DNA of 64,000 nt from Prorocentrum cordatum (Eukaryota; Sar; Dinophyceae; Prorocentrales; Prorocentraceae): the NCBI GenBank assembly GCA_963575745.1, contig CAUYUJ010004018.1:1-64000 (forward strand), given 5' to 3'. The translations under genes and the position numbers were made by a program. Numbering within the stretch: position 1 is the stretch's first letter; the number at the start of each line of letters is the position of its first letter. Shown one piece after another: positions 1-10,810 of this stretch. The notes beneath the pieces are model-generated. The model was not told the DNA's origin. It ran no database searches and saw only the letters and a program-made list of their open reading frames with translations.

Positions 1-107
1 GGAGGTCTCTTGGAAGCCTCTCTGGTCGTCTTGGGTGGTCGGAAACCCGAGCAGGCGAGACACTCCAATTCATGCAAGCACCACCGGAAAATCAATAGGT
101 TTGACCC

Positions 108-530
108 CCTCAGGCTATAGGGCTGTAGGGCTACTAGGGCTATAGGGCTATTAGGCGATGGGGCTATAGGGCTGTAGGGATATAAGGCTACAATGCTATA
201 GGGCTATAGGATTATAGGGCTACAGAGCCATAGGGATACAAGGCTATAAGGCTATAGGGCTATTGGACTATAGGGCTATTGGGCTGTAGGGTTGTAGAGC
301 TTTTAGTGCTATAGGGCTACAGGGCTACAGCGCTACAGCGCTATAGGTCTATAGGGCTATGGGGCTATATAGGGCTATAGGTCTATAGGGCTATAAGGCT
401 GTAAGGCTATAAGGCTACAGGGCTACAGGGCTATATGGCTATAGTGCTACAGGGCGATAGGGCTATTAGGGCTATGGGGTTATAGGGGTCTCGGCCTATA
501 GGGCTATAGGGCTATAAGGCTATAGGGCTA
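108..530. repeat. GGCTATAG-type minisatellite
   Basis: About 420 bp of degenerate tandem copies of an 8-10-bp motif around GGCTATAGG, with variants such as GGCTACAGG and GGCTGTAGG. No coding signal is visible in it. Confidence 0.9.
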
Positions 531-532
531 CC

Positions 533-588
533 GGGCACCTGGACATCCGGGCACCTGGGCACCCGGGCACCCGGGCACCCGGGCCGGC
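533..588. repeat. GGGCACCC short tandem repeat
   Basis: Five to six copies of a 9-10-bp CCGGGCACC motif directly follow the GGCTATAG minisatellite. Confidence 0.8.
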
Positions 589-744
589 CACCGAAGTCGG
601 CGACGTAGGTCACCTAACCATATGAATCCGCTAGGACCCCTACAGAGGCAAGCTCTGATGGGGGAATTTTGAATATATGAAAAAAGTATGGAAGAGCCTG
701 GGATTGGTGTCGAATTATTGCGAAGGCCTTACGGCCGTTGCCGT

Positions 745-832
745 CGACCCTGAAAGGGGGCGTCGACGACGACGACGACGACCACGACGGCGCCTTCGGC
801 GGCGGCGGCGTTGGCAACGACGACGCTGACGT
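745..832. repeat. GAC/GGC trinucleotide microsatellite
   Basis: Imperfect (GAC)n passing into (GGC)n and again into (GAC)n. The overlapping Asp/Gly frames here are a by-product of the triplet repeat. Confidence 0.85.
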
Positions 833-849
833 GGGCCAGAGTCCTCAGG

Positions 850-995
850 GATGGTTCTTGGGGTCTCTTCGGAAGGCTCCTGCGGGCCTCTGGAGAGGAA
901 TTTTGGGGGCCCTGTGGGGAGCCTCTTAGGGGGCCTCTTTGGGAGCCTCTCGGGGGCCTCTTCGGGCTTCCCTGGGGACCCCTCCCCCCCCCACC

Positions 996-1030
<35 letters not shown>

Positions 1031-1031
1031 A
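850..1031. repeat. GC-rich minisatellite ending in a long poly(G) run
   Basis: Iterated GGGGCCTCTT/GGGAGCCTCT blocks of roughly 18-24 bp run up to a C-rich stretch and then more than 30 consecutive G. The poly(G) may be length-variable or an assembly weak point. Confidence 0.75.
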
Positions 1032-1254
1032 AACCCCCCACAAACCCCCACCCCCCATACCCACCCAATTTTTTGAGTTAAAGGAGGGAAAAAAGAAAGA
1101 ATTAAGAAAAAAGAATAATTAAAGAAAGAAAAATCATAACCCTTTGAAGAAATTAGAGGACAGGACACACCGACAGTGAAGGAAGAGCTGTCTGATGCCT
1201 TGGCTCCTACGGAGCCACGCAGGCCGGTCCCAAGTCGAATTCTGCAAGGGGAAG

Positions 1255-1388
1255 CACCCTCCCCCCTCGTCCTCCTCCTCCTCTCCTCATCCCTCTTCCC
1301 TCGCACCTCCTCCTCCTCCTCTTCCTCCTCCCCCCCCCTTTCTCCTCCCCTTCCTCCCTCCCTCCCTCCCTCCCTCCCTCCCTCCCTG
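1255..1388. repeat. TCC / CCCT polypyrimidine microsatellite
   Basis: A pure pyrimidine stretch on the + strand: (TCC)n followed by (CCCT)n. Mirror-symmetric polypyrimidine of this kind can form triplex DNA. Confidence 0.9.
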
Positions 1389-1390
1389 AG

Positions 1391-1530
1391 GGACACCTTG
1401 ATGCCACTGGACCCGACGGAACTCAACCTTGAACGATCGGGGCCGCGATCGGCTCGAGGCTGGAACGATCGAGGTGGCGTCGGAGACGTGTGCGCGCGCC
1501 GACGCCGCGCGAACTTGCCGTGCAGCCACA
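1391..1530. repeat. Dispersed CTTGAACGATCGG element, copy 1
   Basis: A block of about 120-140 bp centred on CCTTGAACGATCGG, followed by an imperfect reverse complement of itself and a second GGAACGATCG. The same order of motifs recurs at 13437-13552, with the preceding bases also matching, so this is a dispersed repeat with an internal palindrome. Confidence 0.7.
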
Positions 1531-1810
1531 GCGCCGAGGCAAGGAAGGGCTCGGGTTTGGAAGGGCGTCGCTGTCGGGGCCTATTCCGATTCGATGGATC
1601 CGGTTCGATAATATGTCTTTACGCCGTATGTTCCGACGCGCGGCCTTGCGTCTTGGGGAGGGCGCCGCGGCCACCAGGGCAAACGCCGCCTCGGACGCAA
1701 GGCTTGCTGTGGGTTTGCCGTGGTGTGGGCTTCGTCGACTTGAGCGCGTTGAGAATAAACGGCGCGGCGACATAGCGATTCTGGCCGGCCCGATCCGATT
1801 CGATTCCGAT
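1531..1810. other. No recognisable feature
   Basis: GC-rich sequence with overlapping open frames on both strands, none resembling a known family. GATTCGAT words appear at 1580-1605 and 1795-1805, as in the 3030-3235 block. Confidence 0.5.
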
Positions 1811-1829
1811 GTTTCTCGCCGTTTCTCAG

Positions 1830-2072
1830 GTCCGTCCATGGCTGTTGAAGCTGGCTGGGGAGTCTGAGGTGGCCCAGCATTGGTTCCGGCGAGCAGGGAG
1901 GGGAGGGGCGAGGTCCGGGTGCAGGCACCAGAGGCGCCGTCAAGGGATATCAGCGCCGATCGAAGAAATCCGCGCGGACCTCCAAAAGTGCATCTTTATG
2001 CTGGCCCTCAGTTCCGTACACGGCTGTTTGAGCCAGCTGGGGGGTCTGAGGTGGCCCCGCATTGGTTCTAGC
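1830..2072. repeat. Pair of ~60-bp direct repeats ~181 bp apart
   Basis: 1830-1890 and 2011-2072 share the sequence running through GCTGTT..., GGGTCTGAGGTGGCCC and GCATTGGTTC with few differences. Between them at about 1945-2000 lies a half copy of the palindromic CCGCGCGGA element that is complete at 9198-9394. Confidence 0.75.
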
Positions 2073-2340
2073 CAGCAGGAAAGGGGGGGATGCTCAAGGT
2101 TCTCGGTTCGTTTTCGGGCCCCGGGACCGTCAAAAACTGATCTGGGGCGGAAAAAATACACCAGATGAACCCCAGCAGGGTTTGGGGATCGATATTTAGC
2201 ACGGGTTTGCCTTTAACCCCCTCCTCTTGGCCGATTCTCTCGGGGCCCCGCCAGCTCTGACCCCCTGGCCGCCTCCCACGGAAGGGGCTCGCCGGTCCTT
2301 GGGCCGTTCCATGGCGGATCCCCCTGGCGCCACTCGTGCA

Positions 2341-2463
2341 CGCAGCCTCCTCCTCCCCCTCGTCCTCGTCCTCCTCCTCCTCCTCCTCCTCCTCCTCCTC
2401 CTCCTCCTCCTCCTCCTCCTCCTCCTCCTCCTCCTCCTCCTCCTCCTCCTCCTCCTCCTCCTA
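2341..2463. repeat. (CTC)n microsatellite
   Basis: About 40 nearly perfect CTC triplets. They read as poly-Leu on + and poly-Gly or poly-Glu in other frames. The 521-codon + frame crossing it (2227-3792) is low-complexity and is not called a gene. Confidence 0.95.
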
Positions 2464-2844
2464 GCAGCGTTCGTCGGCCCTCATCCGGCGCTCCTCGTGG
2501 CGCGCACCAGCTCGACAATCCGATTCTCTCGTGACGGGCGGGGGGGCGTCCAAGCCCGCGCGTCGACCAGTGCGGAGGCGGATGGGCGCGGCATCACTCG
2601 CTCGACACGTTCGGCTTGGTGTGGGGGCCCTCGTGTGGCGTGGGGGGAAGTGCTCCCGAGCCTGAGGAAGCCCCGCGGATGGTCCCTTCTTGCCGGCTTC
2701 CCTTTGAAGGGTCATGCAGCCCCTGGTTCCCTGCCCGCCCGGCCGCCGAGCCCAGGCCTCGATACTTGGGCGCCGCCAGGAAGACCAGCCAGAGGAGCGG
2801 AGTCTCTACCCTGGCCTTTGCCATCATGCCCTTCGCCCCCCCCC

Positions 2845-3010
2845 CCCCGACCAACGAAGATCGAACAACAAAAACGGCATAAACATAAACTGCTGGAGAT
2901 CCGCGCGGAGTTCTCAAACTGCTCCTTGGCCCCCCCAGCGGCGCCTCTGGCGCCGCCCTTGGCGCCCTCCGCGCGCCAGGGAAGGGGGTCCAGCGCAGAT
3001 CCTCTGCTAT
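2845..3010. repeat. Palindromic CCGCGCGGA element, partial copy
   Basis: Shares with 9198-9394 the order ACGAAGA..., CATAAACATAAA, GAGATCCGCGCGGA, a GGCGCC-rich centre, CGCGCGCCAGGGA and GGGGGTCCAGCGC. The right arm is truncated after the last motif. Confidence 0.65.
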
Positions 3011-3029
3011 CCTACCCTATCGTCTCACC

Positions 3030-3235
3030 CGACGAGGATCTGATTCGATGCGACTCGATTCGCCAGCTGGGGCCGCAATTCCAATTCGATGCGATCTGGC
3101 TCAAATCACCGGCATCGGCCAGGGCCAGCCAGAAGCGGTGCGCGGCGATTCGATACCGACTCGATTCGAGACGATTCGCTGGCGATTCGATCCGCTCTGG
3201 ATCCGATCCGATCTCGCGATCCGATCCAGCGCAGA
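3030..3235. repeat. Degenerate GATTCGATC iterations
   Basis: Some fifteen irregular copies of GATTCGAT, GATCCGAT or GACTCGATT over 200 bp. It is a low-complexity minisatellite rather than coding sequence. Confidence 0.7.
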
Positions 3236-3256
3236 CCTGCCTGATTTTCGGCGCAC

Positions 3257-3370
3257 CCGAGGAGGAGGGAGAGGAGGAAGAGGGGGAAGAAGAGGAGGAA
3301 GAGGAGGAGGAAGAGGAAGAGGAGGAGGAGGAGGAGGAGGAGGAGGAGGTGGAGGAGGAGGAGGAGGACT
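3257..3370. repeat. (GGA)n microsatellite
   Basis: About 110 bp of GAG/GGA triplets, which read as poly-Glu in one frame and Gly/Arg in another. Confidence 0.95.
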
Positions 3371-3477
3371 GCCTCCAAGCCGGCCGCAGACGAGGACGTG
3401 CGCGCCGCTCCATGGCGCTCGCCGCTCCCGCCTCGGCAGGCGCGCCCCACCAGCCTGCCGAAGGCCACGGGTGGGGC

Positions 3478-3516
3478 GCGCGACGACGACGAACGAACGA
3501 CGACGACGACGACGAT
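3478..3516. repeat. Short (GAC)n / GAACGAAC tract
   Basis: A GACGACGACGAACGAACGAC run within GC-rich unique sequence. Confidence 0.8.
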
Positions 3517-4925
3517 CGCCCGCGCGCCCAGCTCAAAGCATCGCCGCCCCCCCTCCCCCCCCGCCGCTTCCGCACTTCCTCTGCGCCGCGCGCGGGGCCG
3601 GCCCTGCCGGGAGGGCGGCGCGCAAACAGACTCTTGGAAAGACGCGCGCCGGTTTTTGAAAGCGGGTATTCCTGGAATCCCAACCCTTCATCTGCTCTAG
3701 GCGCCTTCCTAATTCCAGGGTCGAGCCGCTTTCACTCGCCCCTCCTCTTCAGGGGGTGGGCAGGGCACAATCTACTTCCAACGCCTTCCTAGTTCATGCT
3801 TTTACCCACTCCATTCGACCGACGGGCATTGAGAGGAGGAAAAAGTACAGATATTGTTACCCTGGCCCTGGCCCCAGTTTCGTTTTTGGGGCCTCTTAGG
3901 AGGCCCCCGTCGCCACCGCTGGATTTGCTGCGAAATTCTGGTCGGAACGCACCCTGGGCGAGGTCGGAACGCACCCCAGTAGCGGTATCGGCATTTTTTG
4001 GTATCGCTAGATATTGGCACGGCTGGTGGACAGAATCCAAAATCCTTTCTGTTGCTAGTTTATGTGAACACCTCTTGTACGGGGAAGATGTTTGTGGAAG
4101 GCCGGAACTGGGCCCGTGACGCGCGAGACGGCAAGGGACGATGCAAGAGTCGCTATAAGCTTGGCGGCGTCGACGAATTCTGGAGGAAATTTATATCTGA
4201 GATATAGGCTTGCTGCTACGACCTACGGGCGCACTGTCGGCAGCGGCACATCGACGTCGATTTGGACGAAGCGTGGCGCCAGCAGCGAGAGCGGCAGGCG
4301 CATGTAGCTGGAGGGGAAGGCCTAGGGGGCAAGCGTGCCAGTGGCGCCTCCTGGCCAGCTGGGGACCTGTCCCGCACGCGGGGATTTTAGGGCATGGGCG
4401 CCCCCACCAGTGCATGGCAGGATGGATGCAGACCCGGGCGCCACGCATCGCACATTGGACCTGGCCCTCCGTAGGCGCTTGTGCTTGGCCCTACGGTGGC
4501 ACCTGCTTGACCGACGAGCCGTACCTGGCAGCGTCTTTGGGCGCTCGCATTTTCACAGGGCTCAGTCCATTAGGCGGGCCCCTCTGACCTCTCTTGTGCG
4601 CGCACCGATCAGGTGCCTTTTCCCGCGCCCCCCCCCCCCCCCCAGGTGGCGCGCCCTCCCCCCTCTCGCGTAATTAGGTGCGTTCATTCCCCCTGGCGGA
4701 CTCCCCCGCCCAACGTCGGCGCATGCATGTATCAGCAGCAGCGACGATAGGGGGATAGGCCTAGGGGGGGCTGCGTCGACCCCAATCGCCCATTGATCGC
4801 CGACAGAGGCCTGGTAGCCCCAACCTGCCCAGGAAGGTGCGGATTCACTATCGGAGGCCTATCGCCGATCTATCGGCGATGTATCGCCGATTCCAGGTCG
4901 ATGCATCCCTCCTATGCCAGTCCCC
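3517..4925. other. Unique GC-rich DNA without a recognised gene
   Basis: 1.4 kb with a short poly(C) at about 4629-4643 and a cluster of ATCGCCGAT / TCGGCGAT inverted words at 4850-4892. Frames up to 125 codons exist on both strands but overlap each other and match no family I know. Confidence 0.5.
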
Positions 4926-4939
4926 CCTATCTTTGCCCC

Positions 4940-5110
4940 TCAATGTATGTATGTATGCATGTATGTATGTGTGTATATATATGTGCGTGTGTGTTGAATG
5001 TCTCCCTGTATATATCCTTCTCTTTCCCCCTTATCTGTACATGTGGCTTATACAATCTGCAGTAGCCTACATGTACATCAAATATCCGCATACATACACA
5101 CCGACTTCAA
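4940..5110. repeat. ATGT / CATA tetranucleotide-rich stretch
   Basis: ATGTATGT repeats, then TATATATGTG and TGTGTG, then scattered CATACATAC. It is an AT-rich island in GC-rich DNA. Confidence 0.75.
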
Positions 5111-5194
5111 TGTGCAAATACATGGATCAAGGGTGCACAGGCCCCCCTTCCGCCAGATGGGATGGATCCCAGATGGGATGCGGGGGTGGGGGAA

Positions 5195-5286
5195 AACAAC
5201 GACGACGACGCTGACGCCGACGGAAGACGACGACGACGACGCCGACGCCGACGACGACAAGGACGACGATGACGACGACGAGGACG

Positions 5287-5338
<52 letters not shown>

Positions 5339-5341
5339 AGC

Positions 5342-5374
<33 letters not shown>

Positions 5375-5394
5375 AGCTGACGACGACGACGATT

Positions 5395-5428
<34 letters not shown>
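5195..5428. repeat. Long (GAC)n microsatellite
   Basis: About 230 bp of almost perfect GAC triplets, broken by GAAGCT at two places about 36 bp apart. It reads as poly-Asp, poly-Thr or poly-Arg in the three + frames and poly-Val or poly-Ser on the - strand. Confidence 0.97.
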
Positions 5429-5640
5429 TGTCCACCGTCCGCCACGCCACGCCCGCAGGGCCACGACCACAGGACAGGGTGAGGAGGAGCGATCCCATTC
5501 GCGCGGCCGTGCGACCCGGGTCTCGGAAAGCTCTCGGCAAAAGCATCGGAATGTCCACCCTCCACCACGCCACACCCACAGGGCCACGACCACAGGGGTG
5601 GGGGGGCGATCCCATTCGCGAGGCCTTCGCGAGGCTCACG
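5429..5640. repeat. 123-bp tandem duplication
   Basis: The block starting TGTCCACCGTCC at 5429 is repeated from 5552 (123 bp later) and includes CAGGGCCACGACCACAGG and CGATCCCATTCGCG. The period is a multiple of three, so the + frame stays open across both copies. The second copy is about 90 bp long. Confidence 0.85.
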
Positions 5641-6754
5641 GGCGTACCCATCCAGCGGGGGGGGGGAGGGGCTCGATCCCATACGAATTTTGATGGCGCA
5701 ACCCTGGATCATACATGAACATCTAGATGTATACCCGCGCGCAGCGTTGGCTGGGAGACAGGGCCAGCGACGCGCGCGATCTCATGAGCGGTCGCGCTTC
5801 AGCGCAGTCTCGGTTCAAGAGGCGTGCACAGTTCGCGCATTGCAAAAACCCCATTGCAAAAAGCGAAGTCCGCGACCACTCGGTTTCTGCAGCCAGCATG
5901 GGCGCTCCAGAAAAAAACTCGGCTTTGGCGCAGCTTCTTGTTCGGCGGAGGCTGGCGGACGTCAGATGGTGGCGGGTCCGCCAGCGGAAGACAGGCGGAA
6001 GGCGGATGAAGCAAAAGCGCGACGTCAATATGTTGGATGCAAGGTTTCCAGAGCGGGCAGGTGGGCAGTCCAGAGTTTGACCGGATCTTGTTTCGGCATC
6101 GGGTTTTGGCCGGCCAACGCATCTATTTTGCTTGGGGGCTCCAGTTGTCCGATTCGGCGACCCTCTGGATAGAATGACCTGGTGCCACTGCGGAGGAGCC
6201 TCGACCCGTTTCTTCCTGGAGTTCTGTGGCCTGCGAGCGGGCACAATTGCAGATGGTGGTTCCTAAGCTCCAGTCGGGGCTCGGCATCGGCAGACCGATG
6301 CCTCAAGGTTTGAGGCAGGCGCAAAGCCCCGTGCGTGTCCAGGCGTGTTGCCACGCATGCCCGCCACCACGCTTGGAGAGGTTGCGCAGCAACGCTGAAC
6401 AGTGGCATGGCTCTGCGTGGTTTGCCTCTTCGAGGCCTCGCCAGAGCGTCTCTGGAACCTCATGAAATTTTCGATTGGGGTTCTTCGGGGACCTCGTGGG
6501 AGGCTTCGTGGGAAGCTTCGTATGGGTTCGTTGCGGGCGCCTTGGGACCGTCCAGGGCTGGTCTGGGGCTACCTGGGGCCGTCTTGGGGCGGCCCTCAGT
6601 CGTCTAGGCCGCCTGAGGGACTTCTGGGGCTTCTGGACTGCCATAGAGCAGCCGCCCAGGGAGACGCCGAGAGCCGTCCCTGAGCCCACCAGCTGCGATA
6701 TGAGGCCTGAGTGGAAAAGCCAGAACAGCTGAAGCAGATCCCCCAGTGAGGAAT
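5641..6754. other. No recognised gene
   Basis: 1.1 kb of GC-rich unique sequence with overlapping frames of up to 170 codons on both strands. None shows recognisable motifs. Confidence 0.45.
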
Positions 6755-7110
6755 TGGAAGGGTGCTCCAGGCTTTCGCCTGGTGGAAGCAGCATGCGCCT
6801 CGTGGGCGCCTCGGGTTGGCCGGGTGGTCGTTCGGGTTTTCGCTTGGCGGGCGCCCGGGGGCGTTTCGTTTGCGTTTCGTGGGCGGCTCGTGTTGGTTGG
6901 TTGTTCCAGGCTTGCGCCTGGCAGGAGCCCGTATGCGCCTCGTGGCCGCCTCGGGTTGGCTGAGTGTTCGGGTTTTCGCCTGGCGGGCGCCCTTGGGCGT
7001 TTCGTCTGCATCTCGTGGGCGCCTCGTGTTGGTTGGGTGGTCGTTCGGGCTTTCGCCTGGTGGGCGCTCGTGGGTGCTCAATGGGCGCCTCGTGCGCTGG
7101 GCGGCGCTTC
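6755..7110. repeat. ~75-bp minisatellite (GGTTTTCGCCTGG units)
   Basis: Four to five degenerate copies of a ~75-bp unit containing TTCGGGTTTTCGCCTGG, GGGCGCC and CGTGTTGGTTGG. A single unit-like block recurs at about 60765-60825 beside the end of the 1.13-kb array. The Pro/Arg-rich - strand frame across it is a by-product. Confidence 0.8.
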
Positions 7111-7114
7111 GATT

Positions 7115-7245
7115 GCACCGCAGGGCTTGCACCACATAGCTCCCACCACACAGTAGCTTGCACCAAATGGGTTGCACCACAGGCCTTCCACCACATAGGC
7201 TGAACAACATAGCGTCCACCACGTAGTGCACACATCCGGAGTGCA
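7115..7245. repeat. TTGCACCACATAGG minisatellite, cluster 1
   Basis: Seven degenerate copies of a ~16-18-bp motif, TTGCACCACATAG(G/C). Related clusters lie at 38955-38975, 42520-42640, 49805-49825, 52670-52715 and 61925-62110. Confidence 0.8.
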
Positions 7246-8720
7246 AGGACTGACTGTCTGGGGCCCATGCTGGCAAGCAGTTGTAATCGGTTCTCCTGGC
7301 TCCACGAGGCCTTTGTGAAGGTGTCCGAGGAGGCCCATTGGGGGGCTTCTTGCGGCGTGCCAGTCGAAGCCGTCTTGGTCGGGCACGGGACCGGCGGAAA
7401 AGTAGGACAGAGATCTCGGGGTCCTTCCTGGCAGTCCATCGAAGCTTCCACCCCAAACATTGCGTCAGGCGTCATCGTTTCTCAAGGGACTTGGGCATAA
7501 GTGCGGCTCCGCCCGGACCCTGACTAGCTAAAGGCGAGGGGCGGGCACCCACGCACACACAAAGCGAAGATGCCTCAGCCCTGGGCACTAGGCTGGCGAG
7601 AAACGGGTGGCCGCACACATTTCCCCTCCCCCTGGTGCCGATGCCGTTTGCTTGTGCGCGGCTGGGCCTCTTGGCGACAGCTGGCTTGTTGACGGCTGCG
7701 CAGGAGTGGCACTTGACGCGCACCCTTGATGTCGAACGTGGCCATCGGTGGGCGCAGTTGCCACGTTTCGTTGTTGCTGATTTCCGCTGGGGGGGGGCTC
7801 ATCGCCACATCTGGATTGGCTTCGAAATGCTGGCCAGCGTGACATCCAGAAGGGGATCGGAGGTCCATTTAGAGAGAATGATGCCGCTTCGTATCAGGCA
7901 GAGTATGTTTTGCAGTGTGGAGGAGGGCACGCGACATTGACCAGGCTGCATTTCATCCAAAGTTCTGGTGAGTGTGTTTCCTACCACCTCTCTATCTGTC
8001 GGGTCAGCCCCGTGGCCCCTTCCCCCACAGCGCAAGGCAAACGAAGTGAAAGGCAAGGGCGAACGACAGGGAAGCCAAAGGCAAGCGAGATCTGAGCCCA
8101 AACCAAAGCGCACTGCAACACATGCAGTGGCAAACAAGGCACGGACAATATGTATGGGACCGTTCGGATTTGCTGCATCCTCCAAACAGTAAGACATGAA
8201 TGAGTTCGCGCCTCTGGAGCGGGTTTCGCGCCCACAGACGCAACCACGCCCACTGACAAAAGCACAGCCAACCCGACCCGTTGCAAAGAAGCCCACAGGC
8301 AGGCGGAATTGTCTTGAAGTTCCACCTTTTCGGCAGACAGTTGGCATAGATGCCCCACTGCTCATCGTGGGAAGAGCGCGGATACCACTCCAGAATGCTT
8401 GGCCGAGCGTGCCACTGCAGAACGCGACCGCAACCCCGATTCGGTTGATTGGGCTTGCGACTGGAGACTGGTACCTTCCGGCTGCACAGTGGAGCGTTCT
8501 GGTTGGAAGGGCAACTAAGCGACGTAGAGAAACGTGTCCAAGTATGCCAGCATTCGCGCGTAAGCTGCCCGCGTAAGGTCGTGCGTAAGTGCCCTCGTCT
8601 CCAAGGTGGCGTGCCACGCTGGCGGCCCGCGTAAGCCGCGGCGCAAGGTCGCTGTGTCATCTTGCACAAGACCCTTTTTTGTTTGGTGTTCCGCTGTTGA
8701 TGCTAACAAGTAGTCCTGAG
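7246..8720. other. Unique DNA with a long but unrecognised - strand frame
   Basis: A 272-codon frame runs on the - strand from 8617 to 7799, and a second - strand frame (8669-8004) and a + frame (8196-8576) overlap it. I recognise no motif in any of them. With three frames open at once, a base-composition effect is as likely as a gene. No repeat structure is seen here. Confidence 0.4.
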
Positions 8721-8870
8721 TCGGGCACGTCCCCCTACAGAGAGATTACTCAAAAGTCGTTAAAAAAATGCTCGGGGCACGATTTGCTGACCCTGTCTGC
8801 CTTTTTTCGACTATTGCTTGACTATTGCTAATTCGTCGTCCAAAATCCACCTGTGGGAGGACATGCCCGA
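8721..8870. mobile_element. MITE-like element family M, copy 1
   Basis: A 150-bp AT-rich segment bounded by TCGGGCACGTCCCCCTACAG and its imperfect inverse (17 of 20 positions). It shares ends, length and interior words (GACTATTG, CAAAATCC) with 13141-13286 and 15007-15157. There is no coding capacity, so it is a non-autonomous inverted-repeat element by structure. No clear target-site duplication is seen; the flanks CTGAG and CTCAG extend the palindrome instead. Confidence 0.8.
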
Positions 8871-9197
8871 CCTCAGCGCAAGGGCCCAGCAGGTCCACGG
8901 ACAGGGCGCGCGCGCCAGGTCTGCCAGTGGGGCCCCAGCGCCCCGCCGCCAGGCAAGGCCGGGCCCTCGCGGGCAGGGCTTGCCAGAATTCGGCGGCGCG
9001 CACAGGGGGGGACTCAGACCCTCTCGAGCCACGAACAAAGTCACAGCGGGAGGGTTTTCGCCACTTTCTGCCTCTGGGGACCCCTACTGGGCTATGTTCT
9101 GCCTCTGGGGACCCTTACCGGGCCTCGGGAGGAGGGGAAGGGCTTCTTATAAGCACCCCTACTTTTTAAGAGGCGCGGTCCTTCTGTAGATGCGAGT
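8871..9197. other. No recognised feature
   Basis: GC-rich spacer with one short internal repeat (CTGCCTCTGGGGACCC twice, at about 9070 and 9100). Confidence 0.5.
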
Positions 9198-9394
9198 AGG
9201 GGAACGAAGAATGACACAGACATAAAAGTTCGGAGTTCCGCGCGGATTTCTCGGATCCGCGCTGGACCCCTCTGGCGGCGCTTCCGGCGCCGCCCCTGGC
9301 GCGCTCCGCGCGCCAGGGATGGGGGTCCAGTGCCGATCCGAGAAATCCGCGCGGACCTCCAAGTTTTTATGTTTATGTCATTCTTCGTTCCCCT
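9198..9394. mobile_element. 197-bp palindromic element
   Basis: The two halves are inverse copies. AGGGGAACGAAGAATGACA at the left end pairs with the right end, and the match continues through CATAAA, the CCGCGCGGATTTCTCGGATC block and GGACCCC to a GGCGCC/GCGCGC centre. The arms are about 75 bp with roughly 85 percent pairing by eye. Partial copies lie at 2845-3010 and about 1945-2000. It would extrude as a cruciform or form a long RNA hairpin. Confidence 0.8.
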
Positions 9395-9404
9395 GACGCT
9401 GGGG

Positions 9405-9580
9405 TACGGTCGGACCGAGGTATGAGAGCGAGGTTGGTTCGGGGAGGGCACCCTAATGTTTGCGATCGTTGGGGGCTCTTGTCCATCCTCGGGGGAGGGT
9501 ACCCTCGAAGGTTCTTCAGTTTGGCCAGCGGAGGGTCTCAAGTTCTTGAAGGGTGCTCTTCTGTCCTATGTCCGACCGTA
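9405..9580. mobile_element. MITE-like element family D, copy 1
   Basis: 176 bp with perfect 11-bp terminal inverted repeats (TACGGTCGGAC ... GTCCGACCGTA). A second copy of similar size is at 35353-35530. The interiors share GGTTCGGGGAGGGCACC, GGGGGAGGGTACC and GTTCTTCAGTTT. It has no coding capacity and sits 10 bp from the palindromic element at 9198-9394. Confidence 0.8.
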
Positions 9581-10466
9581 GTGGGTCAGAAGTGAACATC
9601 AGGTGGGGGTCTCCAAGGAAGACACTCAGACTTGTAGTAGGGGCTTGGGCAGCCTTGACAATAGTTCCAGCATGCCCGCAAGCCCCAGGATTGGGATCTG
9701 GGGTATGAGGGCCAGGGATGAAACCAATTGAACGCAAAGATCTGACACCGTCTATCCAAACCGCCCCAAATCTTCTGCAGATGGACCTGTTCAGGAGGGG
9801 CACGCACCTCGTCTCGCGATGGCAGCGCAGGTGACGCGCGATCGCTCCCATGTGTCATGTGCGTCCCGCTACATGGGTATTTGGCGCAGTGTTTCCCTGC
9901 AGTGCCGTGCATGTACCTGCGTCGTCGCTGATCTCTCGCCTGCGGCCTCGATGGTCCTTGCTGTTGCCACAGGCTTGTTGCGAAACGTACTTGTGCTGTT
10001 CCTGTTCGTCTCACGCGAGTGAGCGACAGGCGCCCTGGTCTCGGTCCAAAGAGTTACCAGCGATGTGTGAAGTCCTTTCGACGGCGGGTTTGCTAGTCAG
10101 AAGTGCGTGGTGCGTGACATAAGTCAGCACGTGTTCACGACCGAAGTCCGTCGCTCGTCTGTTCCCCTAGGTCACCAGTTGTGGGGTGCCTTGCAACACG
10201 CAGGCCCAGAGCCGCCCTCCCGGTATCCTGACGGCCCGAAGAGCACAAATTCCAAGAACGCCACAAGAATCAATGCTGTCGGGACCGAGGGCTTGGCACG
10301 GTCTTCAGGCGGTGGGCCAACGAAGGCCCAATCATAGCCCGGCTGCCCTCTGGACAGTTCCTAAAACAGCATTGTACATTGTCATGAGGGGCAGCCAAAC
10401 TTGGCGGCGCGCACAGGGCAGCCAGGCGAGGGGGGCGACCGTCTGAGTAGGCAAGGGGTGTCTCAG
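9581..10466. other. No recognised gene
   Basis: Unique sequence of mixed composition with frames of up to 142 codons on the - strand and no motif I can name. Confidence 0.45.
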
Positions 10467-10540
10467 GAGGAGGAGGAGGAGGAGGAAGAGGAGGAGGAGG
10501 AGGAGGAGGAGGAGGGGGAGGGGCAGGAGGAGGAGGACCA
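10467..10540. repeat. (GGA)n tract heading composite module 1
   Basis: A GGA/GAA triplet run followed directly by CCAGTGTAAACCCAAGA and CATCAACGATGTTG. The same junction occurs after the GGA tract at 13611-13652. Confidence 0.9.
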
Positions 10541-10810
10541 GTGTAAACCCAAGAGTCATCAACGATGTTGGAATGAACCGTTCCTCCAAGCTCCCCCTTC
10601 ACAGGCCCCTACAACGGTTCATTTCCATTGGGGGAGCTGCCTCGTTGGAAGACAACCGCTTGAAGATCCTGAAGCGTGCCAAAACACTGATCTCGGGACT
10701 TCAACGCTGCCAGAACGCGATTTTGGGGACTTCAAACACGCATAATCCTGAATCTTTCCAGGTCACAATTTCTGGTACGTTGATCAGGGGATTACGCGAA
10801 ATTCTTGCAC
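10541..10810. repeat. Spacer of composite module, copy 1
   Basis: Contains GTAAACCCAAGAGTCATCAACGATGTTG, then GAAGATCCTGAAGCGTGCC and GGGACTTCAACGC words that recur in order at 13653-13930. It leads into the ~84-bp repeats. Confidence 0.65.

Noticed and set aside
2227-3792. 521-codon + frame, the longest in the window
   Set aside because: It crosses a CTC tract, the GATTCGAT block and a GGA tract. Poly-Leu and poly-Glu result from triplet repeats without stop codons, and no motif is present.
6303-7475. 390-codon - strand frame with NQHEAPTRC / PPGENPN repeats
   Set aside because: It is the inverse reading of the ~75-bp minisatellite plus the CACCACATAG repeats, with no conserved period in codons.
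7799-8669. 272- and 221-codon - strand frames as a gene
   Set aside because: Two - frames and a + frame are open together, composition is similar in all, and no motif could be named. Recorded only as an unassigned stretch.
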